A stretch of 25,105 nucleotides of DNA from CAZDDW01 sp964480695 (GCA_964480695.1 CAYZPO010000011.1:1-25105); one strand, 5' to 3'; counted from the first letter of the stretch, positions 1 to 8,447 are shown. Notes: a model not told the origin generated them from the sequence alone. Made by a program: numbers and translations.

Positions 1-1
1 T

Positions 2-30
2 AGTATACCCGTTTTCAGCTTATCGGTAAA
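2..30 (-). promoter_or_regulatory. Sigma70-type promoter reading off the left edge
   Basis: On the minus strand TTTACC (25-30) lies 17 bp from TATACT (2-7). Its start point would fall just outside the window, so the gene it drives is not visible. It sits directly beyond the tRNA-Ser terminator, which fits a new transcription unit. Confidence 0.5.
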
Positions 31-31
31 C

Positions 32-59
32 AAAAAATATCCCGAGCTTGGGGCTGGGA
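32..59 (-). terminator. Rho-independent terminator of tRNA-Ser unit
   Basis: Read on the minus strand, a GC-rich stem (53-59 with 40-47, one bulged base, 5-nt loop) is followed by a run of six T (complement of 32-37). It lies 7 nt after the tRNA-Ser 3' end and ends the flippase/ligase/tRNA-Ser unit. Confidence 0.7.
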
Positions 60-65
60 AATTTA

Positions 66-155
66 TGGCGGAGAGAGGGGGATTCGAACCCCCGGAGAAC
101 TTGCGCTCTCACAGCTTTTCGAGAGCTGCGCCTTCGACCGCTCGGCCATCTCTCC
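66..155 (-). tRNA. tRNA-Ser (anticodon CGA, reads UCG)
   Basis: A 90-nt class II tRNA with a long variable arm. The 7-bp acceptor pairs 149-155 with 70-76, the discriminator is G (69) as usual for serine, and CCA is encoded (66-68). The anticodon loop reads CTCGAAA between a 5-bp CAGCT/AGCTG stem. It lies 13 nt after the stop of the PsbP-like gene and has its own probable promoter inside that gene's end. Confidence 0.97.
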
Positions 156-165
156 GTGGGCAGGT

Positions 166-194
166 AATTTATAAGGAAAGCAGTTCTTCGTCAA
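166..194 (-). promoter_or_regulatory. Probable promoter of tRNA-Ser
   Basis: On the minus strand TTGACG (189-194) and TAAATT (166-171) are 17 bp apart; TATAAA at 168-173 is a 15-bp alternative. The site overlaps the last codons of the PsbP-like gene, so the tRNA may be made independently of the upstream operon. Confidence 0.4.
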
Positions 195-777
195 CTGGCT
201 CGACCGCTTCTTCAACCTCATAAATACCAAACTCGCTTAAGATTGCTGCAAGATCTGGTCCGTAATCATACTTGCCTCGGTCAAACACGAACTCCCAAGT
301 ATAAACATTATTGTCGCTCATAACTAAGGAACCAAAAGTGCGGACCTGTTCTTCGTTGCGGGTCTGGTCTTCAAACAGTTCTGCTAAATACAGACCGTTA
401 TTATCTTGGAGTAAAGTTAGGGTACGGTCAGAGCGAGTGGCGGGAATTTCTTTGTTAACGTAAAGCGTTAGACGCGGAGACTGTCGACTTTCTTGATCTT
501 CCAAAACAAGCAACAGTTCCTTAATTCGAGTTTCACGTAACCAAGAATAGTCTTCGACTATTTCTTGGGTGATAGCGTATCGACCTGGATATTCAAAACC
601 AAATCCCAAAATTGAATTGTCATAAGTTTGGTCCAGAGCAGGAGACTCGATCGGGGCACCAGCTGAGATCTGGTCCGGGTCAGGGCGATCGATTAATTGA
701 TCATAGATAACATAACCCGCTCCCAGCGCAAGTAAGGCAACGATACATATTGTAGCTAGGATGTCTTTAAATTTCAT
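169..777 (-). CDS. Membrane-anchored PsbP-like protein
   Basis: A 202-residue protein with one N-terminal hydrophobic segment (about residues 5-24) and an extracytoplasmic remainder. The motif LGFGFEYPGRY at about residue 58 resembles the 'GFSxxYPxxW' start of PsbP-like domains common in small anchored proteins of Patescibacteria; the protein at 15164-15850 has the same architecture. The ATG at 777 is chosen because it overlaps the stop of the upstream ligase gene (767-769) by 11 bp, which suggests translational coupling; no Shine-Dalgarno is visible. A TTG 18 bp further upstream is an alternative. It is the last protein gene of the flippase/ligase operon, before tRNA-Ser. The biochemical role is unknown. 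Confidence 0.8.
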   Translation of the reverse strand: MKFKDILATICIVALLALGAGYVIYDQLIDRPDPDQISAGAPIESPALDQTYDNSILGFGFEYPGRYAITQEIVEDYSWLRETRIKELLLVLEDQESRQSPRLTLYVNKEIPATRSDRTLTLLQDNNGLYLAELFEDQTRNEEQVRTFGSLVMSDNNVYTWEFVFDRGKYDYGPDLAAILSEFGIYEVEEAVEPVDEELLSL

Positions 778-2008
778 ATGGCCGTTTGGCAGCAAAAGCC
801 AAGATAGCTAGCAGGCTCCAGGTCATGATAGCTAGATCATTTTTTAAATATGGGGCGTCAACTAGGCCATGGATAGCCATACAGAGCAAGGCACCAAAGC
901 AGCCAAGGACTAACCAGGTATATGGTTTCGGGGCCCGCAAGCCCTGGGCTGTCTTTTTCAGCACTGCAATCATAAGTCCTATGAGTCCTATGAGTCCTAT
1001 GAGTCCTAATTCCACCCATGTGTTCAGAAAAATATTATGCGGGTACTGAAAGATTTCAATGTGCTCGTTTTGGTGATATGGCTCGATCGCGGTGGGGTAT
1101 CCAGATAGCCCGGCTCCGAGCAGAGGCTCGTCTTTGATAAATTCAATTGTCTCAGACCACTGTGCTGTGCGGACCGTGCCGGAGTAGTCCTGAAGAGTTA
1201 TCTTCTCAAGTACTGGGCCTCGCAAAATAGGTATGGTCAGAATAATTATGATCGCGACAACTCCTAACGGCAAAGTCCACCAGCGGGTGTGGAAGACCAG
1301 CCAGGACACGATCCATAGAGCTGCTGGAATCGCGACCCAAGCAGCTTCGGTTTCTGAAAAGATGATTGCTAGAGTTGACAGGATCAAGGCAAAAGTCCAG
1401 AAGTAAGTCAGAAAGAAATAAGATTTACGCACGGCCCTGGTCCAAAGGACCACACCCAGAACGATCAGTGGGGCCAGGTATAATCCAACAGCATTGGGGT
1501 ACGCAAAAACGCTAGTAACTCGTCGGGCCAGATCCCAGGGCTCAGGAATGGCCAACCCGGTCATTTTTTGAATCACAGCAATCAAAGCCACGAAGAACAT
1601 GCCAGCACCAAGAGCCAGAACAGCTCGGTGAGCATCTGATCGATATTCCAGAACTGAAGATAGAACAAAGAAGAACAGGATCGGTTCAATAAAGTAAGCT
1701 TTCCAAATTCCTAGCGCAGCCACAGTGTCTGGAGCCACAAAGACACTCACGGTCGAGGCGACCAGGAAAAGGGTGATCGGGATCAAGTAGTTGCGGTTTA
1801 ATTTTTTATACCCTTGGTACTTGGTCAGCCAAATCAGAATTATTAAAACCAACATTAACTCAAGAACCGTTGTTGGTACCGGCCCAACAGTGAAACGAAT
1901 CAGATATGTTGGTAACAGGGCCAGAACAAAAAAGCAAGCAGCTCGTAAGTTGGTCCAAGCCAGGGCAGCAAAAGCAGCTGCAAAGATTATGATCAATATA
2001 GTAAACAT
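767..2008 (-). CDS. O-antigen ligase / Wzy-like polymerase family membrane protein
   Basis: A 413-residue polytopic inner-membrane protein with about a dozen hydrophobic segments. A large loop in the C-terminal half (about residues 275-330) carries GAGLSGYP and YPHNIFLNTWVELG, the pattern of the Wzy_C/WaaL family in which a conserved His in the loop takes part in glycan transfer from a lipid carrier. The start ATG lies one base after the flippase stop, so the two are translated as a pair. Flippase plus ligase/polymerase indicates export and assembly of a surface polysaccharide; no glycosyltransferases are in the window. An in-frame 9-bp tandem repeat gives GLIGLIGLIGL in a membrane segment. 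Whether it is a ligase or a polymerase cannot be told from sequence. Confidence 0.88.
   Translation of the reverse strand: MFTILIIIFAAAFAALAWTNLRAACFFVLALLPTYLIRFTVGPVPTTVLELMLVLIILIWLTKYQGYKKLNRNYLIPITLFLVASTVSVFVAPDTVAALGIWKAYFIEPILFFFVLSSVLEYRSDAHRAVLALGAGMFFVALIAVIQKMTGLAIPEPWDLARRVTSVFAYPNAVGLYLAPLIVLGVVLWTRAVRKSYFFLTYFWTFALILSTLAIIFSETEAAWVAIPAALWIVSWLVFHTRWWTLPLGVVAIIIILTIPILRGPVLEKITLQDYSGTVRTAQWSETIEFIKDEPLLGAGLSGYPTAIEPYHQNEHIEIFQYPHNIFLNTWVELGLIGLIGLIGLMIAVLKKTAQGLRAPKPYTWLVLGCFGALLCMAIHGLVDAPYLKNDLAIMTWSLLAILAFAAKRPYEI
975..1008. repeat. 9-bp tandem repeat, 3.8 copies, inside the ligase gene
   Basis: The unit AGTCCTATG (plus strand) occurs at 975-983, 984-992 and 993-1001, followed by AGTCCTA at 1002-1008. 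Because the unit is a multiple of three, slippage would change the number of Gly-Leu-Ile triplets in a transmembrane helix without breaking the frame. Confidence 0.9.
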
Positions 2009-2009
2009 A

Positions 2010-3428
2010 TTATTCTCGACGCATCATTTCTTTAATCGTGCTTAGACGAGCTCCACCTACTCCGACCAAGGCAGCAGCATAGACAACACTTCCAATCACC
2101 ACCTGAATTAAGACGTTCATTGGAGGCAGGGTCACCAGGACAACATACATTACAGCACAGGCTAGTACGGTTTTCCAAAACACAGTGAGTTGAGGCAGGA
2201 ACCGACTTTTGTAATAGACCACAGCGAAAGTTAGAATGGCGATCAACACCTCAGCCCCAACTGTCATCCAGGCCGCGCCCCACATACCAAAGCGAGGGAT
2301 GAACAGAACGTAACCTACAATGGTGAGAACGGCAGTAATGGCATAACCCCAGGTCATTGGTTTTTGTAAATTCAGAGCCACGATGGCGTGACCAGAAAGG
2401 GCTCCGAAGAAAACAGCCACTCCGGCCAGGAGCAGAATTTTTAACACTTCTCCAGAAACAGCAAAGGCTTCACCAGAGACCAAGGTTAAAAGCGGAACAC
2501 CAACAACCAGGCCACCAACGAGCAAAGGTAAAGAAACAATGGAGAAGAAATCAAACGACTTTTGCATTAACGATTGATAGTCTGGTTTGTTGCCACTGGT
2601 CCAGTGTTTGACTAGCGAAGGCAGAGCTAGCCCCATATACATCACCGGCAGAGCCGTGACTACATCAAGGACTTTGTAGGCAGCTCCGTAAAGACCAACC
2701 TCGGCCTGAGTACGGAACCAGCCCAGAAATAAGATGTCGCTTTTGAGATAGATTAAATTGAAAAAGATGGAAAGTCCGATCGGCCAGCTGCGAACCAGAG
2801 CATCTTTCCAAACAGCCAGGTCGATCTGTGGTCGGATGCGCACATACGGTCCAGCCAAATAAATGGTGGTAATGAGTTGAATCAGATTTCCGATAGCAAA
2901 GGCAACCATCATGGCCACCACCCCCCAGGTCAGATAGACGAACAAAATGATTACAGCCAAGGTGATAAAGCGATTAGTGACCTCAGCCAAGGCTACTCGC
3001 CACATGGCCATGTGTTTTTGAAACACTCCGACCAACATGCCTGAGGCGGTCATGAAAAGATAGGACAGAGTTCCGACCGCGATAGCAATTTTAATTCCTA
3101 GACTGTATGGCAGGGCAAAGCCGATGGCTGCAGCCAATCCGAAAAAGACCAAACCAGAGATCAAACGCAAAGCCAGAACGTTGCCCACGATTTTTTCCTC
3201 GTCCGCTCCGGCCGCTGAAATCATCTGAACCAAAGTCAGGGTCAGACCGAAATCAACCACCACTCCGAACATCTGTAAAAAGGTCATGGCTGTGGTTAGT
3301 TCTCCATAGCCAGTCTCTCCTAGGTGTCGTGTTAGGACAGCAATGGTAATGACCCCTAAGAAAGTTCCAAAAACACGCCCACCAAAGTGGACGGAGTAAT
3401 TTCGAGCTAATTCACGTGTGCTAGCCAT
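2010..3428 (-). CDS. Polysaccharide flippase (Wzx/MOP superfamily)
   Basis: A 472-residue protein with 12-14 hydrophobic segments and the layout of oligosaccharide flippases: an N-terminal RNYSVHFGGRVFG stretch before helix 1, then LTRHLGETGYGELTTA, typical of Wzx/RfbX proteins that move lipid-linked glycans across the inner membrane. It heads the operon with the ligase-like gene directly behind. The ATG at 3428 is chosen over an upstream start at 3476 because the upstream extension is not hydrophobic, crosses a TATACT promoter box, and the family normally starts near this point. AAAGGA lies 4 nt before the ATG but may be mostly outside the mRNA if TATACT (3439-3444) sets the start point. It diverges from the SpoIID-like gene. 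Confidence 0.9.
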   Translation of the reverse strand: MASTRELARNYSVHFGGRVFGTFLGVITIAVLTRHLGETGYGELTTAMTFLQMFGVVVDFGLTLTLVQMISAAGADEEKIVGNVLALRLISGLVFFGLAAAIGFALPYSLGIKIAIAVGTLSYLFMTASGMLVGVFQKHMAMWRVALAEVTNRFITLAVIILFVYLTWGVVAMMVAFAIGNLIQLITTIYLAGPYVRIRPQIDLAVWKDALVRSWPIGLSIFFNLIYLKSDILFLGWFRTQAEVGLYGAAYKVLDVVTALPVMYMGLALPSLVKHWTSGNKPDYQSLMQKSFDFFSIVSLPLLVGGLVVGVPLLTLVSGEAFAVSGEVLKILLLAGVAVFFGALSGHAIVALNLQKPMTWGYAITAVLTIVGYVLFIPRFGMWGAAWMTVGAEVLIAILTFAVVYYKSRFLPQLTVFWKTVLACAVMYVVLVTLPPMNVLIQVVIGSVVYAAALVGVGGARLSTIKEMMRRE

Positions 3429-3438
3429 ATTGTCCTTT

Positions 3439-3468
3439 AGTATACCTGATCTGAGCCAAGGTTTCCAG
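3439..3468 (-). promoter_or_regulatory. Promoter of flippase operon
   Basis: On the minus strand a strong -10 TATACT (3439-3444) lies 10 nt before the ATG. A weak -35 (CTGGAA, 3463-3468) is 18 bp upstream. The predicted start point is only about 3-5 nt before the start codon. The -35 abuts the -35 of the divergent SpoIID-like gene (3470-3475). Confidence 0.55.
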
Positions 3469-3469
3469 C

Positions 3470-3498
3470 TTGACAATAAGCTTATTTTGTGCTAAACT
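3470..3498 (+). promoter_or_regulatory. Promoter of SpoIID-like / D,D-carboxypeptidase operon
   Basis: Consensus TTGACA (3470-3475), 17-bp spacer and TAAACT (3493-3498). The expected start near 3505 leaves a leader of about 17 nt without a Shine-Dalgarno before the ATG at 3522. Confidence 0.75.
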
Positions 3499-3521
3499 AA
3501 TAGCAGAAACAAAAACAAATT

Positions 3522-5417
3522 ATGAAAAGTCAGGTTAAAGAAAAGTTGCATGAAATTTTTAGCGTCGCCGGAGAAGTCGCGGTGGCTTTTTTTGTTATTA
3601 TTGTTGTGGCGGTGTTTTTATCCTTTTTGGAAGGGATGTGGCTTAGCCGCACTGCTCACGCTGCTTCTTTGAAAGGGTACGAGGCTTTGCCCGTGACCAT
3701 TTCTGGTAGTGGCGAGTTGACTATGAAGCCAGGCGAACGCAAAACAGTTTCTGTTAGTTGGCAGAATATCGGGACCAAGAATTGGACCAATGACGGAGCA
3801 GGTTATGTTTCTGTGTACACTCATGGTCCCAAGTATCGCCAGAGCGAGTTTGACCCTGGAACGTGGCTGAGTCCAGACCAGGTGTCTCGAATTTCTGAAA
3901 TCACTGTTCCGGTCAATGGTGTTGGTACAGCCAGCTTTGAATTGCACGCTCCTGATACCGAGGGTTCTTATGAGGAAATATTTCATTTAGCGTCTGAAGA
4001 CACAGCCTGGATTCCAGGCGGTGAATTTGTTTTTCAGATTGAGGTCGTGGAAGAGATTGAAATTCCAGAAACGAAATGGCGAGTTGCTGAAGAGATCGAG
4101 GAACCTGAGACCAAACTCATTTATCATTCTGGATATCATGCCACGCCAACAACCATTTCTGAAGCAATCCAAGTCAGCCCTGGTGGTTCAGTGTCGACCA
4201 CAGTTCAAATTACTAATACCGGTGACCGGTCTTGGACCAAGCGTCGGATTCAGCTTCCAGATCTGATGCTCGCGTCAACCACCGAAGATTATTTTCATTC
4301 TAGCTGGCTGACACGTAACATCCTGGTCGCTCGCTCGAGTGATATAATCGAACCTGGTGACACAGATGAGTTGCCGGTTAAGTTTACTGCTCCAGAGACT
4401 GAGGGTGTGCACACAGTCCGTTTTCAATTGGTGACTGATGGAACTTCAGTGACCGGGGGTGAGATTGATATTCCGATCGAGGTGACAGCCGATGCTCCAG
4501 AGGTGATTGACGAACCAATCATCATTTCAGCAGATGAAGCAATCGAAGAGCCAGTGATTCGAGTTGGAGTATTAACTGTTGATGAGGAAACAGATGATAT
4601 GATTCAGATTAGCTCTGAGGTCGACATGATGTTGCAGGACGAGTTGGGTTCACCGCTGGCTAATGTTGATGCTAGCCAGATCGTATCTGCTTTTTATAAA
4701 GACAATCGTTATTATTATGATGTGGGCCGCGGCCTGGAAAAATCAACCTACCCAATCCGTTTTATTCCTGAAGAAAAGGATGCGATTTTAACCATTACTA
4801 ATTTTGATCGGCGCGTCACCCGTAACGCTGGCTATGCTGACAACACTTTCCGCAACATTCTTGAAATCCGTTATAGTGAGGTCAAAGGCAACACCTGGAT
4901 GATTAACGAATTGCCAATGGAAACGTATCTAAAAGGTCTGGCCGAGACGTCAAATATTTCTCATATCGAATATCAAAAAGCTTTGATTGTGGCAGCTCGT
5001 ACTTATGCCTTTTACCATTGGCAGCGTGGCACTAAGCACGATGCTGAAGGTTACCATGTTGATGCTTACGCTGATCAGGTTTATAAAGGTCAAGGACAAG
5101 AATCGCGCATGCCTAAGCTGACTACTGCAGTTGAAGATACGCGCGGCGTGATTGCAACTTTTGACGGTGAGACAGCGATCACCCCATACTTCTCTCGTTC
5201 TGACGGTCGCACGCGAGACTGGTCTGAAGTATGGTACGGAGATGTTGAGTGGCTGAACTCAGTCGCTGTTCCTCATGACGTGGGCAAGACTCTGTGGGGT
5301 CACGGTGTTGGGATGTCAGCTTCTGGTGCTTTAGGTATGGCCAACGATGGTCAAACCTTTGATGAAATAGTAAAATACTTTTATCAAGGAATCGACCTTA
5401 CTCAGCAATGGGAATAG
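3522..5417 (+). CDS. SpoIID-like lytic transglycosylase with two NBR1-like Ig domains
   Basis: A 631-residue envelope protein. Residues about 17-38 form a membrane anchor or signal segment ending near TAHAA. Two Ig-like domains follow (about 58-175 and 205-325), each with the W-N-x-G-x-x-W pattern of NBR1-type Ig folds (SWQNIGTKNW; ITNTGDRSW), joined by an acidic Glu/Pro linker. The C-terminal part (about 400-631) is a SpoIID/LytB domain: the ELPMETYLKGLAE motif with the probable catalytic Glu at about 467, a VAARTYAFY helix, and GHGVGMSASGAL at about 593. SpoIID enzymes cut glycan strands, usually after removal of stem peptides. The next gene, one base later, encodes a D,D-carboxypeptidase, so the pair probably remodels peptidoglycan together. 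The Ig domains probably bind or space the enzyme at the wall (inference). Confidence 0.9.
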   Translation: MKSQVKEKLHEIFSVAGEVAVAFFVIIVVAVFLSFLEGMWLSRTAHAASLKGYEALPVTISGSGELTMKPGERKTVSVSWQNIGTKNWTNDGAGYVSVYTHGPKYRQSEFDPGTWLSPDQVSRISEITVPVNGVGTASFELHAPDTEGSYEEIFHLASEDTAWIPGGEFVFQIEVVEEIEIPETKWRVAEEIEEPETKLIYHSGYHATPTTISEAIQVSPGGSVSTTVQITNTGDRSWTKRRIQLPDLMLASTTEDYFHSSWLTRNILVARSSDIIEPGDTDELPVKFTAPETEGVHTVRFQLVTDGTSVTGGEIDIPIEVTADAPEVIDEPIIISADEAIEEPVIRVGVLTVDEETDDMIQISSEVDMMLQDELGSPLANVDASQIVSAFYKDNRYYYDVGRGLEKSTYPIRFIPEEKDAILTITNFDRRVTRNAGYADNTFRNILEIRYSEVKGNTWMINELPMETYLKGLAETSNISHIEYQKALIVAARTYAFYHWQRGTKHDAEGYHVDAYADQVYKGQGQESRMPKLTTAVEDTRGVIATFDGETAITPYFSRSDGRTRDWSEVWYGDVEWLNSVAVPHDVGKTLWGHGVGMSASGALGMANDGQTFDEIVKYFYQGIDLTQQWE

Positions 5418-5418
5418 T

Positions 5419-6489
5419 GTGAAATATTTTTTTATTTTCTTAGTTTCTTGTTTTCTTACGTTCGGCACTGCGCCGAGCGTTTTTGCCTTTGATCAGGATG
5501 CAGTGTCTGCGATTCATTCGGTTCGACCAGACCTGATGGCCGCCTTTGATGTTAATGGGGTAGCTGTGCCAGGGAGCGGAGCTGGATTCTTGATCGATAT
5601 TTATGATTGGGCTGAACAGTATGGCTGGCGTGAACACGCTGAGTTATCGGATTACGCTCCGACTAGTGAATACGTTCCAGAGCGAGTTTGGCCAACTTTG
5701 CCTCCCGAAGTGACTGCGAGCAGTTATGTTGTCTTTGATAAAAATAGCAACCAGATTCTGGCCGCTCATGATGCGGATACAGTTTGGCCTGTGGCTTCAC
5801 TAACCAAGCTGGTTACGGCTGACGTGGTGTTGGACAGCGGGGTCGATCTGACTGGTATTTGGTCAGTGCTGGATGAGGACGACGTGGGTGGAGCTAAGTT
5901 GTGGGTTTATGACGGATCAACGTTTACTATCGAAGATTTGTTTTATAGCACCTTGGTCGGTTCGGCTAACAATGCGGCCAATGCTTTGTCGCGATCTTCC
6001 GGACTAAGTAGTGATGAGTTTTTATATGCCATGAATCGTCGACCGTTCGAGCTTGGATTGGCTTACACTGAATTCGTTGATCCAACAGGGATCGAGCTCG
6101 GCAATGTATCAACGGCGCGTGAGATCGCGCGTGTTGCTCAACACGTCTTTGATGAGCATGAGGAAGTGCGGCGTTATACAACCACCTCAACCTGTTATGT
6201 TGATGTCTTGTCACACGGAGTTCAGAAGCGGCTGACCAACACTAATTGGATGCTTTACTATCCGGAATACGATGATGTGTATGTCACAGCTGGTAAGACT
6301 GGTTATTTGATTGAATCAGGTTGGAATTTGGTGGTTCAGCTACGACCAGATTCAGCGACTGAGGAACAGGAGTTGTTGATCATTATTTTTGGTGCAGATT
6401 CACGGTCCAATAGTTTTATTGATGCCGAAGCTTTGGCCGATTGGGCTTGGGAGAATCATTCCTGGGAAGTTAATCCGAGCTTATTGTAA
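5419..6489 (+). CDS. Serine D-Ala-D-Ala carboxypeptidase (peptidase S11, low-molecular-weight PBP)
   Basis: A 356-residue secreted or membrane-associated peptidase. An N-terminal signal peptide (about residues 1-22, ending SVFA) is followed by a short extra N-terminal region. All three penicillin-binding-protein motifs are intact and in order: S127-L-T-K130, S182-A-N184 and K293-T-G295. Family members remove the terminal D-Ala of peptidoglycan stem peptides outside the cytoplasmic membrane. The start is GTG at 5419, one base after the SpoIID-like stop, so it is in the same operon. The usual C-terminal beta domain of DacA-type proteins is not evident. It ends in front of a hairpin terminator. 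Confidence 0.93.
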   Translation: MKYFFIFLVSCFLTFGTAPSVFAFDQDAVSAIHSVRPDLMAAFDVNGVAVPGSGAGFLIDIYDWAEQYGWREHAELSDYAPTSEYVPERVWPTLPPEVTASSYVVFDKNSNQILAAHDADTVWPVASLTKLVTADVVLDSGVDLTGIWSVLDEDDVGGAKLWVYDGSTFTIEDLFYSTLVGSANNAANALSRSSGLSSDEFLYAMNRRPFELGLAYTEFVDPTGIELGNVSTAREIARVAQHVFDEHEEVRRYTTTSTCYVDVLSHGVQKRLTNTNWMLYYPEYDDVYVTAGKTGYLIESGWNLVVQLRPDSATEEQELLIIIFGADSRSNSFIDAEALADWAWENHSWEVNPSLL

Positions 6490-6515
6490 TAAAAAAACGA
6501 TCATTATGACCGCTG

Positions 6516-6536
6516 TCGACTTAGGTCGATTTTTTA
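6516..6536 (+). terminator. Terminator after the D,D-carboxypeptidase gene
   Basis: The stem TCGAC (6516-6520)/GTCGA (6525-6529) with loop TTAG is followed by a T run. The minus-strand reading also ends in a T run (complement of 6491-6497), so it probably serves the convergent PH-domain gene as well. Confidence 0.6.
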
Positions 6537-7100
6537 TTTGTGCACTGCGCTGCCTGCTACCATCTTTTGTTCATGAGCTCGAGCCTGGTCAGCCAGCTGA
6601 ACAACACGACGCTTGATCAGCTCTGGTCCTCGAACCTGTTTAAATACGAAGCGAGTTGTCTCAGCCGCGGTTTGAATATGAACGTCACCGTAATCAAAAA
6701 CAGTTTGAACAATTCCGTGGACCTCTGAGGTTACGTCTTGAACATCGGCCAGATTTAATTCTGAAGCTATGCGAGAAAACAGTCCTAATTGTTCAATATT
6801 AATAATCCGTTCATTAGTCACGATCCAGACATCTAAATAGTAATCAATAAATTCACTAAAGCTGTAAACCCAGATGGCTAAATAGAACAAGCTAGCCAAA
6901 AGTCCAAGAAGCGGGGTGGCTACTGGATGAGCCAAGACCCAAGCGGCCTGCCAGTCCAGCATGTAATAAATGGCAACCGGGATGACCAGTAAGAATATCA
7001 ATAGAATAATTATTCCAGCTGGAACAAACCAGAAACGACGGAGAAAAATGATTGTTTTCTCTCCGGGCTTGGCATCAGGAAGTTTCTCTAAGTGCATCAT
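6534..7100 (-). CDS. Bacterial PH-domain membrane protein (YdbS/DUF304-like)
   Basis: A 188-residue protein with two transmembrane segments (about 24-48 and 59-82) followed by a bacterial PH domain. The stretch VWIVTNERIINIEQLGLFSR, then ADVQDVTSEVHG and FDYGDVHIQTA, is the typical bPH2 pattern of a beta-barrel placed after the membrane helices on the cytoplasmic side. The start ATG overlaps the upstream stop in an ATGA, showing coupling to the 91-residue membrane protein. The function of this family is not established; envelope or membrane homeostasis is a guess. The C-terminus ends over the convergent terminator. Confidence 0.85.
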   Translation of the reverse strand: MMHLEKLPDAKPGEKTIIFLRRFWFVPAGIIILLIFLLVIPVAIYYMLDWQAAWVLAHPVATPLLGLLASLFYLAIWVYSFSEFIDYYLDVWIVTNERIINIEQLGLFSRIASELNLADVQDVTSEVHGIVQTVFDYGDVHIQTAAETTRFVFKQVRGPELIKRRVVQLADQARAHEQKMVAGSAVHK

Positions 7101-7372
7101 AGGACATCAAGTTCAAGAAATTGTTGATTTGGTTCACCGATAATAGTGTCTAGACTAAAAGAGGCGGCCCAGGAATAATCAGACAGCAGAATATAAGAAG
7201 CTCCGATAATAAAAATTGTTCCGCCAATATAGATGACAGACAAAAGATATAAAGCAAAGTTATAGATTCCGTAGCGGAGTAAATGGTAAATGTTGAAAAA
7301 ACTGAAGATCAAAAAGATCACAATAAAAACAGCGTAAGGAATCAGGAAAAAGGAAATAGGAAAGTCTGGCAT
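7097..7372 (-). CDS. Small two-helix membrane protein
   Basis: A 91-residue protein with two long hydrophobic segments (about 7-27 and 37-63) and a short hydrophilic tail ending LELDVL. No family is recognised with certainty. It lies 26 bp after ruvB and overlaps the PH-domain gene by 4 bp, so the two membrane proteins probably work together. A TATACT box (7381-7386) sits only 8 nt before its ATG, so besides read-through from ruvB it may have a leaderless transcript. Confidence 0.75.
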   Translation of the reverse strand: MPDFPISFFLIPYAVFIVIFLIFSFFNIYHLLRYGIYNFALYLLSVIYIGGTIFIIGASYILLSDYSWAASFSLDTIIGEPNQQFLELDVL

Positions 7373-7380
7373 ACATTAAT

Positions 7381-7386
7381 AGTATA
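7381..7386 (-). promoter_or_regulatory. Possible -10 box giving a leaderless mRNA
   Basis: TATACT on the minus strand, 8 nt before the ATG of the 91-residue membrane protein. No good -35 box is seen 17 bp upstream, so this call is weaker than the others. Confidence 0.4.
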
Positions 7387-7398
7387 GCTGATCCAGAG

Positions 7399-8439
7399 TT
7401 AAATTTCGAGGCTGCTTTGCGGAGGATCAAATCCTAGGTGCTTATAAGCCTGTTCAGTAATAGTGCGACCGCGTGGGGTGCGGTTGATGAACCCTAGCTG
7501 CATCAGGAACGGTTCGTATACTTCTTCTAAGGTGGCAATCTCTTCTTGGGTGGCTGCAGCGATAGTACTGAGTCCGGCTGGTCCGCCGTTGAATTTTTCA
7601 ATAACAGTGATCAATATGCGTCGATCGACCGCATCTAGACCCAAAGCATCGATGTCCAATAAGTTAAGAGCTTCATCCGCAATCTCCTTGGTGATTTTAC
7701 CTTGATGTTTGACTTCAGCGTAGTCGCGGACACGGCGCAATAAACGGTTGGCAATGCGTGGGGTGTGGCGGGCACGACAAGCGATTTCTTGGCAAGCCGC
7801 GTTATCAATTTCGACTCCAAGAATTTTAGCACTGCGTTTGATGATTTTTTCAATATCATCATGTTCGTAGAAATTGAGGCGGTAAGTGACCCCAAAGCGA
7901 TCGCGGAGCGGCGAAGACAACATAGAGATTCTGGTTGTAGCTCCAATGATAGTAAAGCGATCTAGATTCAGGCGGAGGGTGCGCGCGGTTGGCCCCTTGC
8001 CCACCACCAGATCAAGAGCATAGTCTTCCATGGCTGGATAAAGCACTTCTTCGATCGACTTATTCATGCGATGAATCTCGTCGATAAACAGCACATCGCC
8101 TTCTGTTAGGTTGGATAGAATTGCAGCCAGGTCACCCACCTTTTCCAAAGCAGGTCCACTAGTTATTTTGATTTGAGAACCCATTTCATTGTTAATCACA
8201 TGAGCCAGTGTAGTCTTTCCAAGTCCAGGGTTACCATACAATAAAACGTGCTCTAATGGTTCACTACGCTTTTTGGCTGCGGCCATAAAAATATCAAGGT
8301 TTTGTTTGATTTCGTTTTGGCCGACAAATTCACTTAGGTCTTTTGGTCTAAGCCCAGCCTCAAAAGCACGTTCGCTATCGTCAGCGTCGTTTTTTGTAAT
8401 CGGCTCTTCGTTTTTAAGCTCATCTGGTCGTTCAATCAT
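7399..8439 (-). CDS. ruvB: Holliday junction branch migration ATPase RuvB
   Basis: A 346-residue AAA+ motor, full length compared with about 336 in E. coli. Visible in order: N-terminal LRPKDLSEFVGQNEIKQNL; Walker A GNPGLGKTTLAH (about residue 69); Walker B DVLFIDEIHR; the sensor and arginine-finger region GATTRISMLSSPLRDRFG; and a C-terminal winged helix with GGPAGLSTIAAATQEE and FINRTPRGR. RuvB hexamers drive branch migration at Holliday junctions with RuvA in the cytoplasm. Neither ruvA nor ruvC is adjacent. The promoter places the start point about at the ATG, and a terminator for the upstream gene lies just behind it, so ruvB heads its own unit with two membrane-protein genes after it. 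Confidence 0.98.
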   Translation of the reverse strand: MIERPDELKNEEPITKNDADDSERAFEAGLRPKDLSEFVGQNEIKQNLDIFMAAAKKRSEPLEHVLLYGNPGLGKTTLAHVINNEMGSQIKITSGPALEKVGDLAAILSNLTEGDVLFIDEIHRMNKSIEEVLYPAMEDYALDLVVGKGPTARTLRLNLDRFTIIGATTRISMLSSPLRDRFGVTYRLNFYEHDDIEKIIKRSAKILGVEIDNAACQEIACRARHTPRIANRLLRRVRDYAEVKHQGKITKEIADEALNLLDIDALGLDAVDRRILITVIEKFNGGPAGLSTIAAATQEEIATLEEVYEPFLMQLGFINRTPRGRTITEQAYKHLGFDPPQSSLEI

Positions 8440-8447
8440 GTGGTTGT

